Shown piece by piece: positions 11,945 to 24,146 of a stretch of 64,000 nt of DNA (the first letter of the stretch is position 1; every line of letters starts with the position of its first letter). Source of the stretch: Sipunculus nudus (taxonomy: Eukaryota; Annelida; Sipuncula; Golfingiida; Sipunculidae); contig CM049306.1 of assembly GCA_026874595.1 (NCBI GenBank), positions 30,807,519-30,871,518 of the forward strand. The letters run 5' to 3'. The notes beneath the pieces are model-generated. The model was not told the origin of the DNA. It saw only the letters and a program-made list of their open reading frames with translations, and searched no databases. The translations under genes and the position numbers were made by a program.

Positions 11945-14369
11945 AACAAGGCCTACAGGCCTAATGCAAACCTGTGCATTGGGAAATACACCAGGTAGAA
12001 TGCTTCAGTGCTGGACCATTACTTTTCATGTATATGAACAATGCAAGTACTAAACATTTTGAATTAAGAAACAATTACACAAACATCACTGCTGAAATTC
12101 TGGCATGGGTGCACACAACACAAAAAACATTGTAGCTGGCACCACCAGTCTTGTATACTTCGAAGCTATCAGAGATATACACATATGCCAATTTTCAGAC
12201 TGATATATCAAACCTCTCCTGAAAATAAGCAGTGACACACATTGTGCAAAAATTATTGTAGGTGGCACCACCAGTCTTGTATACGACAAAGCCATTGGAT
12301 ATGTATAAGAATGCCCAATTTCAGGCTGATATATCAAATTCCTCTGTAGAAATAAGCAGGCACATACACTGTGCAAAAGTCAATGTACGTGGCACCACCT
12401 GTCTTGTAAATGAGAATACCATCAAAGATGCATAGACAGGTCAAAATATCAGTCAAATACATCAAACTTCCAAAGAGTTTGATGCACTTGGCTGACAAGG
12501 CTTAGGTGAGTAAGGCAGTTGCCCCCGAGTGACCTGTGACAAATTGCTGCCTCAAGCTACTGTACTGAGTGAACTCTTGACCTGCACCTGGCTAGACTGA
12601 GTGAACCTTTGACCTGTACCTGGCTGCACTGAGTGAACTCTTGACCTGTTGCATAATCTGACACAGTTGGCAGTCTGCCAAAGCTATAAATAGATTCAGG
12701 CTGAACTTTGGTGCCAAATATGATGCAGTGAGCAGTCTGCCAAAGCTATAAATAGAATGCAGCTACTGCACTGAGTGAACTCTTGACCTATACCTGGTTG
12801 TACTTCTTCCAATCCTGGCACTGTGCTAAAACTAATTATAGAGCTGACATCATCTTGGCTTATGGCCAACATCAAGGCACTGGCGATCTGCCAAAGGTAG
12901 ACCAAGTGCTGCCATCTGAACACAAAAGTGGTCCCTACTTGAAATAACTTTGAAATTTATTTTCCCAATACAAAATGCTTTTCAGCTGACTTTTTATAAA
13001 AAAAGAAATCAGGAATATAAGTAAAATTATTACTGATGCATATTGAATGCAAATTAAAAATACAGATATATCTCACTGATGGCAAATTCTTGAATTAAGT
13101 TGAATAGGGATACCAATAATTTATAATCCACGTACAGTTGTCTTTATATAGCCACAGAGAGCTGAATATCCATGATTGTAACATTGCCTAGTATGATGAA
13201 TAACTGAAATCATAAATCTAAATTTTTTAAAAGCTTTTAAAAAACTTTCTTGTCAATATTAACCAAAGATAACCTGAAATCTAAATGTCTAGTGGCATGA
13301 TGTAATAGATGCTGATAAACTGGTGTCAGGCTAGATGTAACAGCATCACACAGCTAACATATATGGTAAAATGACTCAATTCAATCTCAATAATTCAGCC
13401 AAAAATCATTCATGTGGAACCATTAATGACAATTATTATAAGAATTATTGTAGGAATCATTCTTGTAAAATATTTAACAAACTGGCTTCAGTAGCATCAG
13501 TCGAAAAACGTTTCGCAGGTTTATAACTCATTTAGGACGATACAGCAAACTGGCTAAGTTCAGCTTCCCGAAACTCAGCCAAAAAACACTGAACCAAAAC
13601 CATTTGAACAAACTTGAATTATCAACATCTGAGGATAATTAATGTGTGAGATGTAAGAATTTGGCCTAGTGGTTTTTTGTTATGGCATATGACTAAATAC
13701 AGCTTCCCATAACTTAGCCAAAAGTCACTGAAAAGAGACCATTTGAACAAACTCCAGAAAGCACTACCCTAGGATCATTTCTGTGCAATATTAAACATTT
13801 TGGCCATATGGTTTCAGAGAAGAAGTTTTTTGTAGCCCTCAGTGTAATAGAGGCACTGATGACCCTGTACAAAAAAGGCCGATGCAGGTGGCGCCACCAA
13901 TACCTCAATTTCAGATATGACCTATGTGGCCAACATTGGCATAAAATTTGGTGATGATAGCTACAGCCGTTTCTGAGATTTAAATTTTAAAATGCTTTTT
14001 TGCACAGTTAACAAAGTTCAACCTCCTGTATCTCGGACAAAAATCTCCAAACTGGAACCATTCGAACAAAATTGAGAAAAATTGTTCCAGGGATCATTTC
14101 TGTGAAATATTGGACAATTTGGCTGGACAGTTTCAGAGAAGATTTTTAAAGCTTATTTAGCTTTTTCCCTATAAAATCTAAGAAAATGCAGTTAGAAAAA
14201 AAATAAACAAAATCTGATATAGTTTTTTGGATGACTTGATTATTTGTAAAAAATTTGGTGATACTAGCTCCTGCCGTTTTTGAGATAGCTATGGTTAATG
14301 TACAGACGACGCACGACAGACGCCGCACAACGCCGCACCATCACATAAGCTCACAGGTTCCCTAAAAAA
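11945..14369 (-). mobile_element. Family D Helentron-like element, copy 1
   Basis: On the plus strand it begins ACAAGGCCTACAGGCCTAAT, containing the hairpin AGGCCTACAGGCCT, then the arm GCAAACCTGTG (11966-11976). It ends with a degraded inverted arm CACAGGTTCCC (14352-14362) and TAAAAAAT. The first part has units of about 120 bp, each starting with GGTGGCACCACC or the related palindrome (from 12139 onward). The middle (12540-12800) has short repeats of CTGAGTGAACTCTTGACCTG. The last part has diverged units with the palindrome at 13887-13898. Strand follows the Helitron rule that the hairpin marks the 3' end. There is no coding capacity. Confidence 0.7.
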
Positions 14370-14604
14370 TAGATATGCAGAAAACTAAATAATCGAGAAT
14401 CCAAACAAAGTGGATGACAACGGCTAATAATATGCCCACTGGAAAAGGTGTGTTTTCAGTAGTCTTTTGAAACACAAAACACTTGAGGCAAACTAGTGTA
14501 TGATTGTCACTTTGAATAATTGCCTTTTCATTCTTTTACATATGGAATATGAATATTTATCTCAACAGAGGAAAAAGAATATTGTTTTTCAAAGGACATA
14601 CATT

Positions 14605-14780
14605 GCAATTGACAGTCGATTGGTAAAATACTCGCAGCTCTCCATTGGCAACCCCAGGGTTGATCCCCGGTGTGGCTAGGAGAGTGGGTTGTAGGTCCAA
14701 GGCAGATGGTTTTCTCTGGATCCTCAGGGCTGCTCCACCAAACAAGATGTACAATATATGGAAATGAAATAAAGTTTATA
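14605..14780 (+). mobile_element. tRNA-derived SINE (copy 1)
   Basis: A region like a tRNA A box lies at about 14614-14636 (ATTGGTAAAATACTCGCAGC) and a B-box-like CAGGGTTGATCCCCG at 14655-14669, about the spacing found in tRNA genes. A non-tRNA body follows (TGTGGCTAGGAGAGTGGG onward), then an A-rich tail (AAATGAAATAAAG). This is the layout of a tRNA-derived SINE. I cannot name the family. Confidence 0.6.
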
Positions 14781-15035
14781 TATTTAAAAATTTCACTTTA
14801 AAGTGAATGGGGATGAAGGTCACCTGATAAAAATAAAATGTCTTCTGGACTCTAGGTTTTATGACTGCATGTCATTCACGTTTTAAACTAATTATTGGTG
14901 GCTCAGATAATCAGCATAATTAACATATAAGTAAATACCATAATCAATGTCCCTTTGATTATCAAAGTAGATATTCATATAACATTATCATGTCAAAATT
15001 CAGATACCAGTATTTAACAAGTTACTCAGTTGTCA

Positions 15036-15851
15036 TGACCCTCAGCTGACTGATGAGTTGCTAATATATGCATTGGACATGATAAGAATATGGTCATTTG
15101 ATCGTCTAAAAAATAGATGTAAAAATGTGTTAAAATAGAACAGAATACAGATGGCACCACCAGTATTCAGCAACTGATAAAACCAATGATAATGTATAAA
15201 CACACCAGGTTGCAGAACACTAGATAAAACTACAGCTGAGAAAGTGATGTGATTGCTGTCATTTGACTGTCTCCAAAATAGCAGTGATGTTTGTGTAATT
15301 GGTGCATACACTCGGGTTCAAAATGTTCAGTGCTTGAATTGTACAAATACATGTCACACATGTACCTGAAAAGTAACAGTCCAGCATGGAAGAATTATAC
15401 CTGATATATATCTCATTGCACAGGTTTACATTAGGCCTGTGGGCCTTGTTAGTATTTTTTATGCACATTTTTACCTCTATTTTGGAGACTGTCAAATGAC
15501 AGCAATTTTTCATATCCAAACATCTTTGATGGCTTTCTCGTACACAATACTGGTGGTGCCGCTAACAATCGTTTTTGTGTCATGTGCATCCATGACGTGT
15601 ACCAGAAATCCATCAAAGATGTATGGACATGAAAAATTTCAGGCAGATACTTCAAACCACTGTTAGGCCACTCCTGAGATATGAGCAATTTCACCCAAGG
15701 CAAAGGAAGGATGGATGCCATACGAAAACGATTTCAATTGGCACCACTAGTCTTGAGTACAAGATTGAGGTGTCCAAGATCTATGAATATGCACAATTTC
15801 AGGCCAATAATGCAAATCACTCCTGAGAAAAGGGCACTTATTTATACAACA
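15036..15851. repeat. Composite of A- and D-type fragments with a long inverted repeat
   Basis: A degenerate A-type end (CATGACCCTCAGCTGACTGA, from 15036) is followed by an A-type unit with GATGGCACCACCAGT. A D-type 3' end in the opposite orientation to the other D copies reads up to 15449 (TTAGGCCTGTGGGCCTTGT), so this piece is on the plus strand. The stretch 15257-15286 (TGCTGTCATTTGACTGTCTC) recurs inverted at about 15477-15508, giving arms around the D fragment. A partial plus-oriented unit follows to 15851. Confidence 0.5.
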
Positions 15852-16480
15852 ACAAGGCCTACAGGCCTAATGCGAACCTATGCAATGGGACATACACCAT
15901 TTATAATGTTTTAATGCTGGACCATTACTTTTCAAGTACATGTGTAACATGTATATGAACAATGCAAGTACTAAACATTTTGAACAAGAAACAATTACAC
16001 AAACATCACTGCTGAAATTCTGGCATGGGTGCACACAACAACAAAAAATGATTGTAGCTGGCACCACCAGTCTTGTAAACAATGAAGATGTATATACATA
16101 TGTCCAATTTCAGACTGATATGTAAAACCCCTCCAGCAAAATAAGCAGGGACATACACTATGAAAAAATTATTGTAGGAGGTGCCACCAGTCTTGTACAC
16201 ATGAAGCTATCCGATATGTACAAATATGCCCAATTTCAGGCTGACATATCAAATTCCTCCATAGAAATAAGCAGGTGCATACACTGTGCAAAGTCATTGT
16301 AGGTGGCAACACCTGTCTTGTGAATGAGAAAGCCATCAAAGACACATAGACAGGTCAAAATATCATGGCAATACATCAAACTTCCCTTGAGTTTGATGCA
16401 CTGGGCTGACTAGGCTTAGGTGAGAAAGGCAGCTGCCCCGAGTGAACTGTGACAAATCTTTAAAGGTCTCAAAAATAAAG
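15852..16480 (-). mobile_element. Family D fragment, copy 2 (hairpin end only)
   Basis: It starts with ACAAGGCCTACAGGCCTAAT and a degraded arm GCGAACCTATG, then three or four units of about 120 bp with GGCACCACCAGTCTTGTA-type starts. It loses D similarity at about 16480 and is joined to A-type units, so the microsatellite end is missing. Confidence 0.6.
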
Positions 16481-16499
16481 AATAAAATGTGAAAATTTT

Positions 16500-17280
16500 T
16501 TTAAAATCCATGTGGTGCCACCAGTCTACAGGACCTGATGAAACACTCCATGATCAATATGCATGCAAAAATTCAGGTGGCAGCCACCAGTATGCAGAAA
16601 CTGATGAAACACCCCATGATGAATATGCATGCAAATAATCATGGTGATCAATGCATTAGTTGTTCAGAAACTGAAAGTTTTGTATCAAATTTGTATTATT
16701 CTGAGGGGTACTTACAAGCCCTATAGCTTGAAGGATTTAGGTAACAGAGACCTAATTTCTGGTTTCCAATAGATTTCTCATGCACCTCCCTGGATGTCAA
16801 ATAATAAGATTCTTGGTCCAATGACTACGATTTGTGCCCTGTTAACAGATTGCTGCATCTTAGAATGTTTCAAAAATAGAGAAAAAATTGCTTAAAAATT
16901 TGAATTAATCTTGGTGGTGCCACCAGTCTGCTTGAAATAATGAAACACTTCATGATGAATATCCATGCAAAGAATCATGATGATCAATGAATTAGTTGTT
17001 CAGAAACTGAAGGTTTTGTATCAAATTTTTAATAATTCTGGAAGGGGGGGGGGGTTACTTTCGAGCCCCATAACTTGGAGGATTTAGGTATCAGAGACCT
17101 AATTTCAGGTTTCCTCGGAGATTTATTATGGACCTCCCTAGATATGAAGAAAGAAGATTCTAGGTCTAGTGGTTACCATTTGTGCCTGGTTAATGGACAG
17201 ACAGACAGATACATGGATGGATGACAGACAAAGATTGATCGCTGTAGCTCACCATTACTGAAAGTCAGCTGAGCTAAAAA
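16500..17280 (-). mobile_element. Family A fragment with its TAAAAAT end
   Basis: Two units of the A core (CACCAGTCTGCAGAAACTGA-type, each preceded by a GTGGTGCCACC-like palindrome), a G tract near 17044, a run of GACA repeats, and the A terminus GTCAGCTGAGCTAAAAAT at 17264-17281. The hairpin end is absent; it is joined directly to the D fragment on its left. Confidence 0.6.
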
Positions 17281-18244
17281 TTAATAGTACACCCATAATT
17301 TTGACATGCCATCTGTGTCATCCAGTTTTAGTGTGTATGCAAAATGGCAGCTCCCATGAGCAATTATGAGAAAATGGCAAAAATAAACAGTGTTTGATAA
17401 GGGTACAGGAAGGACAGCCTCCAGGTGGGAATTTATCTGTAGAGAGTTTGGTGGCAAGGGAACATGTAAAAGCTAAGTCTAAAGCAGAATAAAGCTTGAC
17501 CATGCCAATAACCTCAAATTATAAAGGTATACACACATTGATCCTAGCTTTATTTAATACAGAAAGAGACAAAACATATCTGTAAAATCAGGTTTTTGAA
17601 TAATGCTGATTTAAATAAACAACAAATGCCAAACTTCAGACTAGTAAATAATGCCAATCCTACCTTCCTAATAGCTTCAATTTTCCCTTAACTAGTCAAA
17701 GAAATATGTATATTGATGTATATATTCACTTTGTTCTTGCAATGAAAATAAAAATATAGGTTAGCCCAAATAATAAATATTAATGACCTCCCCATGGATC
17801 ATGCCTGATGAACCTTATGAAGCACATGGCAGCTTAATTAGTTAATTACTAAGGTATGAACTGCACACCTTGGACAAAAAATAGTTTGTTATCAGAACTG
17901 CCAAGGAACGTGTTTGTCCTTTCAGTTTCATACACAAAATTAGATTCATTAACTTATATATATCCAGAATAAAAGAGGGAACTGTGTGACCACTTTGATA
18001 ATGACATGCTGGTGGCACTACTTGGCATCTTCATACTATCATGAGTTACACTTTCACAGACCTTAATGCAGCAAGCTATTCTGGTGTCCATTTCATTAAT
18101 GATGAATACGGCAATTGAACCAGTCAAATGACTTGCATACACTTGTCTTATTTAAATTTCTGATGTAATGTTTTGATAAAGCATTCAGCATAGCCAGCAT
18201 GGCATCAAGAATCTAACCAATCAAATAAAGCAAGCCGTATATAA
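17281..18244. other. No recognisable feature
   Basis: AT-rich sequence with no member of the repeat families, no convincing open frame and no RNA-like fold that I can see. It ends at the terminal arm of the split MITE. Confidence 0.4.
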
Positions 18245-18527
18245 AGGCCAAAAAAATAAAAGGTATGGTTCTCAGGCACCAACCATGTCAATTTTAACCC
18301 CCCCACCCCCCCCATCAAAAATTTTTATTTTGATTTTCAATAGAAACTTACCAATTTTGAGCATCACCTGCTAGAACATTTCTTTCAAGAAGATAAAATA
18401 ATACAATTTTGATAAGATTTCCTTCGTTATGTAGTGCTTTTACCTGTTTAGAAAAAAAATCTGTTATTATTACGCTTTTCCCTGATCATATGACCTTTTT
18501 ACTGAAACATACAGAAAAAGGTTAAAA

Positions 18528-20413
18528 CTAGATGTGTCGGTACGACACGAATGCCCCCGCCTGGGGCAAATTAGAAACATTTGTTAAATTTTGTAAAATT
18601 TTTTTAAGTTCAGGAGGTGTTGTATGGTCAAAAGTAGGTCAAGAAGGGCAAAATGCAAACTTGATCTGTAACGGGTCATTATCAAGGAACACACCAAAAA
18701 TCAGGCCAGTATGCACGCACTGTGAAAAAAAGTCCATACATGTGCATTTTTCATAAAAAATTCTCTTTCATGAAATTTTCTATGTTCAGGATCTGTCATA
18801 TGGTCAAAAATAGGTTAACTGGGATGAAACGCGAACTTGACCTTTAAGTGGTCATTATGCGCCTACAGACCAAACATTGGGCCAGTATCTGTAAGCATTG
18901 TATTGCGAAACTAGAATATTAGCAAAAGCTGGTAATCAGTTATAAATTTAAATTGGAGAGGTATGTACCATGTTTTATAACAATCCACCAAATGCTTCCT
19001 GAGAAATATCCCCCTAAATTTTTTTTCTATACTAAGCTCTGTGACCTTGAAAAGTAGGTCAAGACCACCCATCTTTGAACCTGACCAAGATTTTGTAAAT
19101 ATGATGCAAAAGCACTGAAGTAATGAAGTTCTTTAGTTGAATACCTTTGGAGATATCCTGCACAAAGGCCAAAATTGAAAAATCCGATAAAATTTCATTA
19201 AAAAATCAGAAATTGCAGGTGACGCCACCAAAATTGTGCAGAACGTACAGACCATCAGTCCCAATGATCATAGTAAGTTTTGTGAAAATCCACACAATGG
19301 TTCCTGAGATATAAGCTTCTGAGTGTTTTTCTATAATAAGCTCGAAAATGTAGAAAAATGGGTCAAGGTCACCCATCTTAGAACTTGACTGAGATTTTAT
19401 CGATATTTATCTTCACTGATGAAATAAAATTCCAACGGTGAATCCTTTTAGAGATATCCTACTCACAAGGTAAAAGTTAACAGATGCGGAACGGACAGAC
19501 GGACGGACGGACATCGACAGACAGATGGACAGATAGACGGACAGCTTGTGTGACGACAATAGCCCATCAGCCTATGAGCTGAGGGCTAAAAACGGCTGTA
19601 CATGTACATTTGTCATAAAAATTAATTTTCATGAAATTTTCTATTTTTAGGAGCCGTAAAACAATCAAAAGTAGGTCAACCGGGACGAAACGCGAACTCG
19701 ATCTGTAACTGTTCATTCTCTGCATACACACCAAAAATCAGGCCAATATCTGCAAGCATTGTGAAAAAAAAGTCCGTACAGGTGTATTTGTCATGAAAAT
19801 TTCTATTATTCATGAAATTTTCTAAGTTAAGGAGCCATAAAACGGTCAAAAGTAGGTCAACCGGGACGAAACGCAAACTCGATCTGTAACTGGTCATTAT
19901 CTGCCCACACACCAAAAATCAGGCCAATATCTGCAGGCATTGCGAAAAAAAGTCCGTACATGTGTATTTGTCATGAAAATTTCTATTTTTCATGAAATTT
20001 TCTAAGTTTAGGAGCCGTAAAACAGTCAAAAGTAGGTCAACCGGGACGAAACGCGAACTCGATCTGTAACTGGTCATTATCTGCCCACACACCAAAAATA
20101 AGGCCAATATCTGCAGGCATTGCGAAAAAAAGTCCGTACATGTGTATTTGTCATGAAAATTTCTATTTTTCATGAAATTTTCTAAGTTTAGGAGCCGTAA
20201 AACAGTCAAAAGTAGGTCAACAGGGACGAAACGCAAACTCGATGTGTAACTGGTCAACATCTGCCCACACACCAAAAATCAGGCCAAAATCTGCAGGCAT
20301 TGCGAAAAAAAGTCCGTACAACTGTTTTATTTCGGAAGGACGGAAGGACGGAAGGACGGAATGACGGACATGGGTAAAACTATATGCCCCGGCCACTTTG
20401 TGGCGGGGGCATA
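18528..20413 (-). mobile_element. Family B Helentron-like element, copy 1
   Basis: The left end reads ACTAGA, then the hairpin GTGTCGGTACGACAC, then the arm ATGCCCCCGCC (18551-18561). The right end has the exact inverse GGCGGGGGCAT (20402-20412) as the outer strand of a stem-loop with TATGCCCC, followed by AAAAAT. On the minus strand this gives arm, core, arm, hairpin, CTAG|T. Two internal blocks of GACG/GACA microsatellite occur (19494-19545 and 20330-20370). A second stem-loop, TAGCCCATCAGC with GCTGAGGGCTA at 19560-19590, precedes the expanded tandem part and may be an older terminus. No coding capacity. Confidence 0.75.
19600..20320. repeat. 180-bp tandem repeat in B1
   Basis: About four copies of a 180-bp unit containing AAAGTAGGTCAACCGGGACG and CCACACACCAAAAATCAGGC, at 180-181-bp steps (for example 19741, 19921, 20101, 20281). 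The open frames along it on the minus strand repeat with the unit and are not genes. Copy B2 has only one such unit in this position. Confidence 0.88.
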
Positions 20414-20505
20414 AAAATATTGCCCGCCTGCACTAATTTCTTAAAAAAGTGCCTGAGAACCAAACCTTTTTTTTTTTGCCTAAAGCTTGTCCTGTTTCTG
20501 TTATA

Positions 20506-20748
20506 TTAAACTCCATAAGCAGCCGTTACGCTATGCTCAACTATTAGCCACAATATCCACTGCATTAAACTGCGGTTGCCGATATCACCAGTTGCAGATA
20601 TCACCAGCACAATCAGATGTTCTTCAAGGTATCGATCACTTTGCACTGCAGTGGAAAGCGTTTGGTAGCACAGACTTTTTCCATCCCCCACTGGAATACA
20701 CACGATGCAATCGTCAACTTTCAATACAGTCTCTATACTGACTTGCTG
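20506..20748 (-). pseudogene. RecQ-like DNA helicase fragment
   Basis: An 80-codon minus-strand open stretch bounded by TAA at 20749-20751. It contains ETVLKVDDCIVCIPVGDGKS followed by LCYQ. This matches the start of the RecQ-family helicase domain, where a short helix and a hydrophobic strand lead into Walker A (P-T-G-x-GKSLCYQ-L-P). The GKS and LCYQ are intact while the preceding TG is VG. About 20 residues further, HLIVLVISA resembles the motif Ia strand, but the normal S-P-L that should follow is lost (SATGDIGN). There is no start codon, no Walker B and no continuation in the neighbourhood, so it is a relic or at most one divergent exon. Any helicase of the RECQ group would fit; I cannot tell which. 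Confidence 0.45.
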
Positions 20749-21269
20749 TTATGGCCTGAGGTCAGTTATCCCCCACTATCTATATATTTCCTTTCTTGCA
20801 GTGCTACATGAGTTTGCAATGGGCGAAGCCGTGTTTTTTTACACGCTAAGCCAATCAGATTTCTTCTACCAGTTCTGCAGATTTGTTTAAACGCAGGGCA
20901 AATCAGATTTTACTTTATTCAGCGCAAACTGACTGGGTGTTGCCAAACCTGAAGAATCCTGCTATTTCTCACAGAGTGTGAGTGTTAGGTTACCAGGAGT
21001 TCACACACTGTGTTCAGAGTGTATTGTTTTATGTGTTCTGACAGTGTATTATTTAAAGATTTTCCTTGGATTTGATTTGCAGCTGTGAGTTTGGACTAAA
21101 CATGTGCAGGCTTTAAAACTGATTATTCATGTATTAGATGGCTTGTTCCATTATGGTCTTTGAAAGCATTGCTATAGCTGCCACAGAAATGATGCTCTAA
21201 GTTTATAAGACAGTGTCAAAGTATTTTTTATCAACTTATTTAAAGAAAAGTTACAGTATGTGAAACATG

Positions 21270-21440
21270 TACAGTATAACCTCAAAATTGCAACCACCAT
21301 AAAGACCTCAATAAAGTGGTTGCATCTGCGAGGTGGTCAAGGTCCAATATAAAGTGAGAACAAAAATCGGGAACTGTAAAAGGTCATTATTTTGAGGTTG
21401 TCACAAAACCAAGGTGGTGGTTTGGTGAGGTTTTACTGTA
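21270..21440. mobile_element. Small pogo/Tigger-like MITE
   Basis: TACAGTATAACCTC at the left is inverted at the right as GAGGTTTTACTGTA, with TA at both outer edges. The interior is related to the widespread animal repeat with ACCACC and AAAGACC motifs. TA target duplication and CAGT-starting arms are the known pattern of Tc1/mariner-pogo derivatives. Confidence 0.6.
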
Positions 21441-24146
21441 GTTAAAGACTTCCACCTGAAGAAAGTTTCAGTAAGAAAAAGTTAGACATTTCAGTTACTG
21501 ATTTCAAATAAAACATCAATTTTAATACAGAAGAGACAAGTTTCTGACTTTTAAAAATTGTTTCGGTTCAGCAGAAAATTTAGTTGACCAGGTTTTAATT
21601 ATGTGAAGCCGTCAGTAGTAGTTATCAGGTATATGGACTAATTGAGCAAATATTTTACCTGTGTATGTTATCTGGTATAATGATGAGGTTTTCTATTAGT
21701 ATTACTTGATATATATACCCTAGTTGTGGTATTGTTGTGCACTCCAGGGCATTATAAAATGTTAGTTAACTGGTACATTTATTTAAAAGGTGTTCTGGCA
21801 CTCTCCCACATTTATTCTGAATGTTACAGTTGAGTTGCAGATTTTGTTTGTATATATGCTTTATTTGTTTAATGCATGATTGAGTACTAGAGGTCAATTT
21901 ATTACAACACATTCCAAGATATACTGGAAAAAACAGAGAAACACTGGTCAATGCTGTGAAATTTCTTCCACTACACTTTTCAGTAGAAAATTCTGGTTGT
22001 TTGGATGTAAAAGGTTAAGTCTATACTTGTAGTGAGTGACACATTTGAGTAAAGTCGATGAGTATAAAACTTGCCACACACCAGAGAATTTTGTTATCTT
22101 TACAAGGGTAGACCAAAGTTGGTGTTTCTAACATGTGGTTGACAGATGTGGATATTTGGGTCCTTGTTCATTAATATAAAATATCAAATATATAAAATAA
22201 TCTTTGTGAATAAGATGCCCCATTGTAGAAAACAACTAAAATGACACAAGTTCCATATAATAAATACTTAAGGGTGGTTTCTGTTACCCATACATAAAAG
22301 ATTTCCATTGTAAATGATACTAGCTCATTCATTACCGGCCAATAATGAGGTATAATTCCAACTTGTTCGATGTTTCCTCAGGTACCTTCCAAATTGGAAA
22401 TTTCTGTGCGCACTTTATTTATATGATTATTTTATATGTACATGGATATACTCTGCACAGGTAACACCAAGGTGAGTTAGTGAAATGAAACCCTCAAGCT
22501 GTCAACCTCATAGTTGTTACTTAATTGGAACCATTAATTCCATAATTGGAACCTTAACTGAAGATCTTAAGATCTTACCTGTAGCTCTCAGGAGCCAGAT
22601 AATCGTAAAAAGCCAGTAAAATACAGGTTAGAATCAAATTAACTAACAATAACTTTCTCTTAATGAGGAAAAGCTAATTGTATTCATTATGTGGCATATC
22701 ACATACATACATACAGGTGTGTATAAATTTTCAATGTAAGCAGTCTGGTATGACCCATATGAACAAAATCAGTCAAATACAGTAGTGGTAAGAATTGGTT
22801 GTAAAATCATGCTCGATGATTGATGGAGAAAGTGATGATCGATTATTAATCAGTTATTTTATGTATATTTTATATTGACATAACATGTCTTGTACAGAAT
22901 GATATAGAAAAATACTGACAGAATAATTTCCATCTGACTTGAACATCACACTGGCAGGTAAAGGTAAAGGCAAGGTTGTTGACAGCTATTCACTGCACAA
23001 GGTTCAGATTAATGCTATTCCTTCTTTGTGTCCCCTCTGTCTTATATCATCTGCAGTCAGGATAAGAATATTTTTGTCCAGAAAATATTACTTCTTTGCA
23101 TGTGCCTCCATAATCGTTTGTGATCAATTTAATATGCAAAAAAGCAACTTATTTAATCTACTGCATATACTACTAAAATTGTCCTGTCTATATGTTTGTT
23201 TGTTTGTCCCTGAACTTCCCTAGAAACGTGCCATGACAGTGGGCCAGTTTTCCTATCTATCAGCATCAGTCATATGCCCTAGAGTGCACACTGATTTGGC
23301 CTCCCACTTGCACAAAATTGAATTCCCGGCAGCATGATCACATTGCAGGTGTGTCACACAAGATCACAAGGCTTGCAATTGCTGACCTTCACCTTGGCCC
23401 GATACCACTTAGACGTATAAAGAATGGTATTGTATCATCCACCAGACGTCACTTCCTTACAGGTCAGGGGAGTTTGCTACCTTACCAGTCTGGCCACAGA
23501 ATATGCAGCAATATACCCTTCCTCTGCAACGGGACCCAACAGATCCCCATTTTCTAGTTGATTTTAAAAGAAAACAATCGTTGAAATCATTTGATTAATT
23601 GACAAAGCAATATACATTTTTAGGATGTAATTCAATGAGATAATGTGCCACTTCAATAAAGAAGTGTGAAGTGATGTTTAATTCAGTACAAGTTCATTCA
23701 CACAATTAAACCATTATCTGAGTTGTAAATTGAGAGATAAATGATATTGCATGGTGACTGTTTACTGCTAGATTTCCAATCAACTTGGGGACTTTTTGCC
23801 AAGTGTTTTAATTATAACACATCCTGTTTAATGATTTTTTTATTAACTCATATCACAAATGAGGATTTCTACACTTAATTATAAGTCTTGTGTGACTGTG
23901 GTCAAGAGTTTTGATGATACACGTCATGACAGCATATACTGCCAGTAGGTTTAGCTGGCCTTGAGTAATGACTTGAGTGATTTTATCAAAAGACTTGTGC
24001 CTTGCATGCTTCAGCATGACCTTCATAATACTAGCATGTAAATCTGCCTTAAAGTAACCTTACACTTATATATAAACTCTATTTGTGCTGAGAATAAGAT
24101 GGGGGTATGGAGTACGAGGATATGTTTAAAATGACAGAATAGGGGG
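21441..24146. other. No recognisable feature
   Basis: AT-rich. One possible exon-like stretch on the minus strand at about 23485-23556 is bounded by ...AACTAG and CTG|GTAAGG, but its 24 codons match nothing I know. A short GTTT run at 23195-23212 recalls family E. No terminal arms of families A-E were found. Confidence 0.4.

Larger units (their letters stand above)
18246..20480. mobile_element. MITE split by the B1 element
   Basis: The left arm, GGCCAAAAAAAT then AAAAGGTATGGTTCTCAGGC at 18246-18279, is inverted at 20449-20480 (GTGCCTGAGAACCAAACC, a T-run, then GCC). The two halves outside B1 add up to about 350 bp. Flanks share only TAAA or TAAAG, so the duplication and the superfamily are uncertain. 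Inverted arms of about 33 bp are seen directly. Confidence 0.55.

Noticed and set aside
19919-20275. A 118-codon minus-strand frame with internal repeats
   Set aside because: Its repetition follows the 180-bp tandem unit of B1; it is a by-product of unit length being divisible by three.
23485-23556. Short minus-strand exon candidate with AG and GTAAG borders and cysteine-rich frame
   Set aside because: Only 24 codons, frame ambiguous, stop soon after the donor in one frame, and no family recognised.
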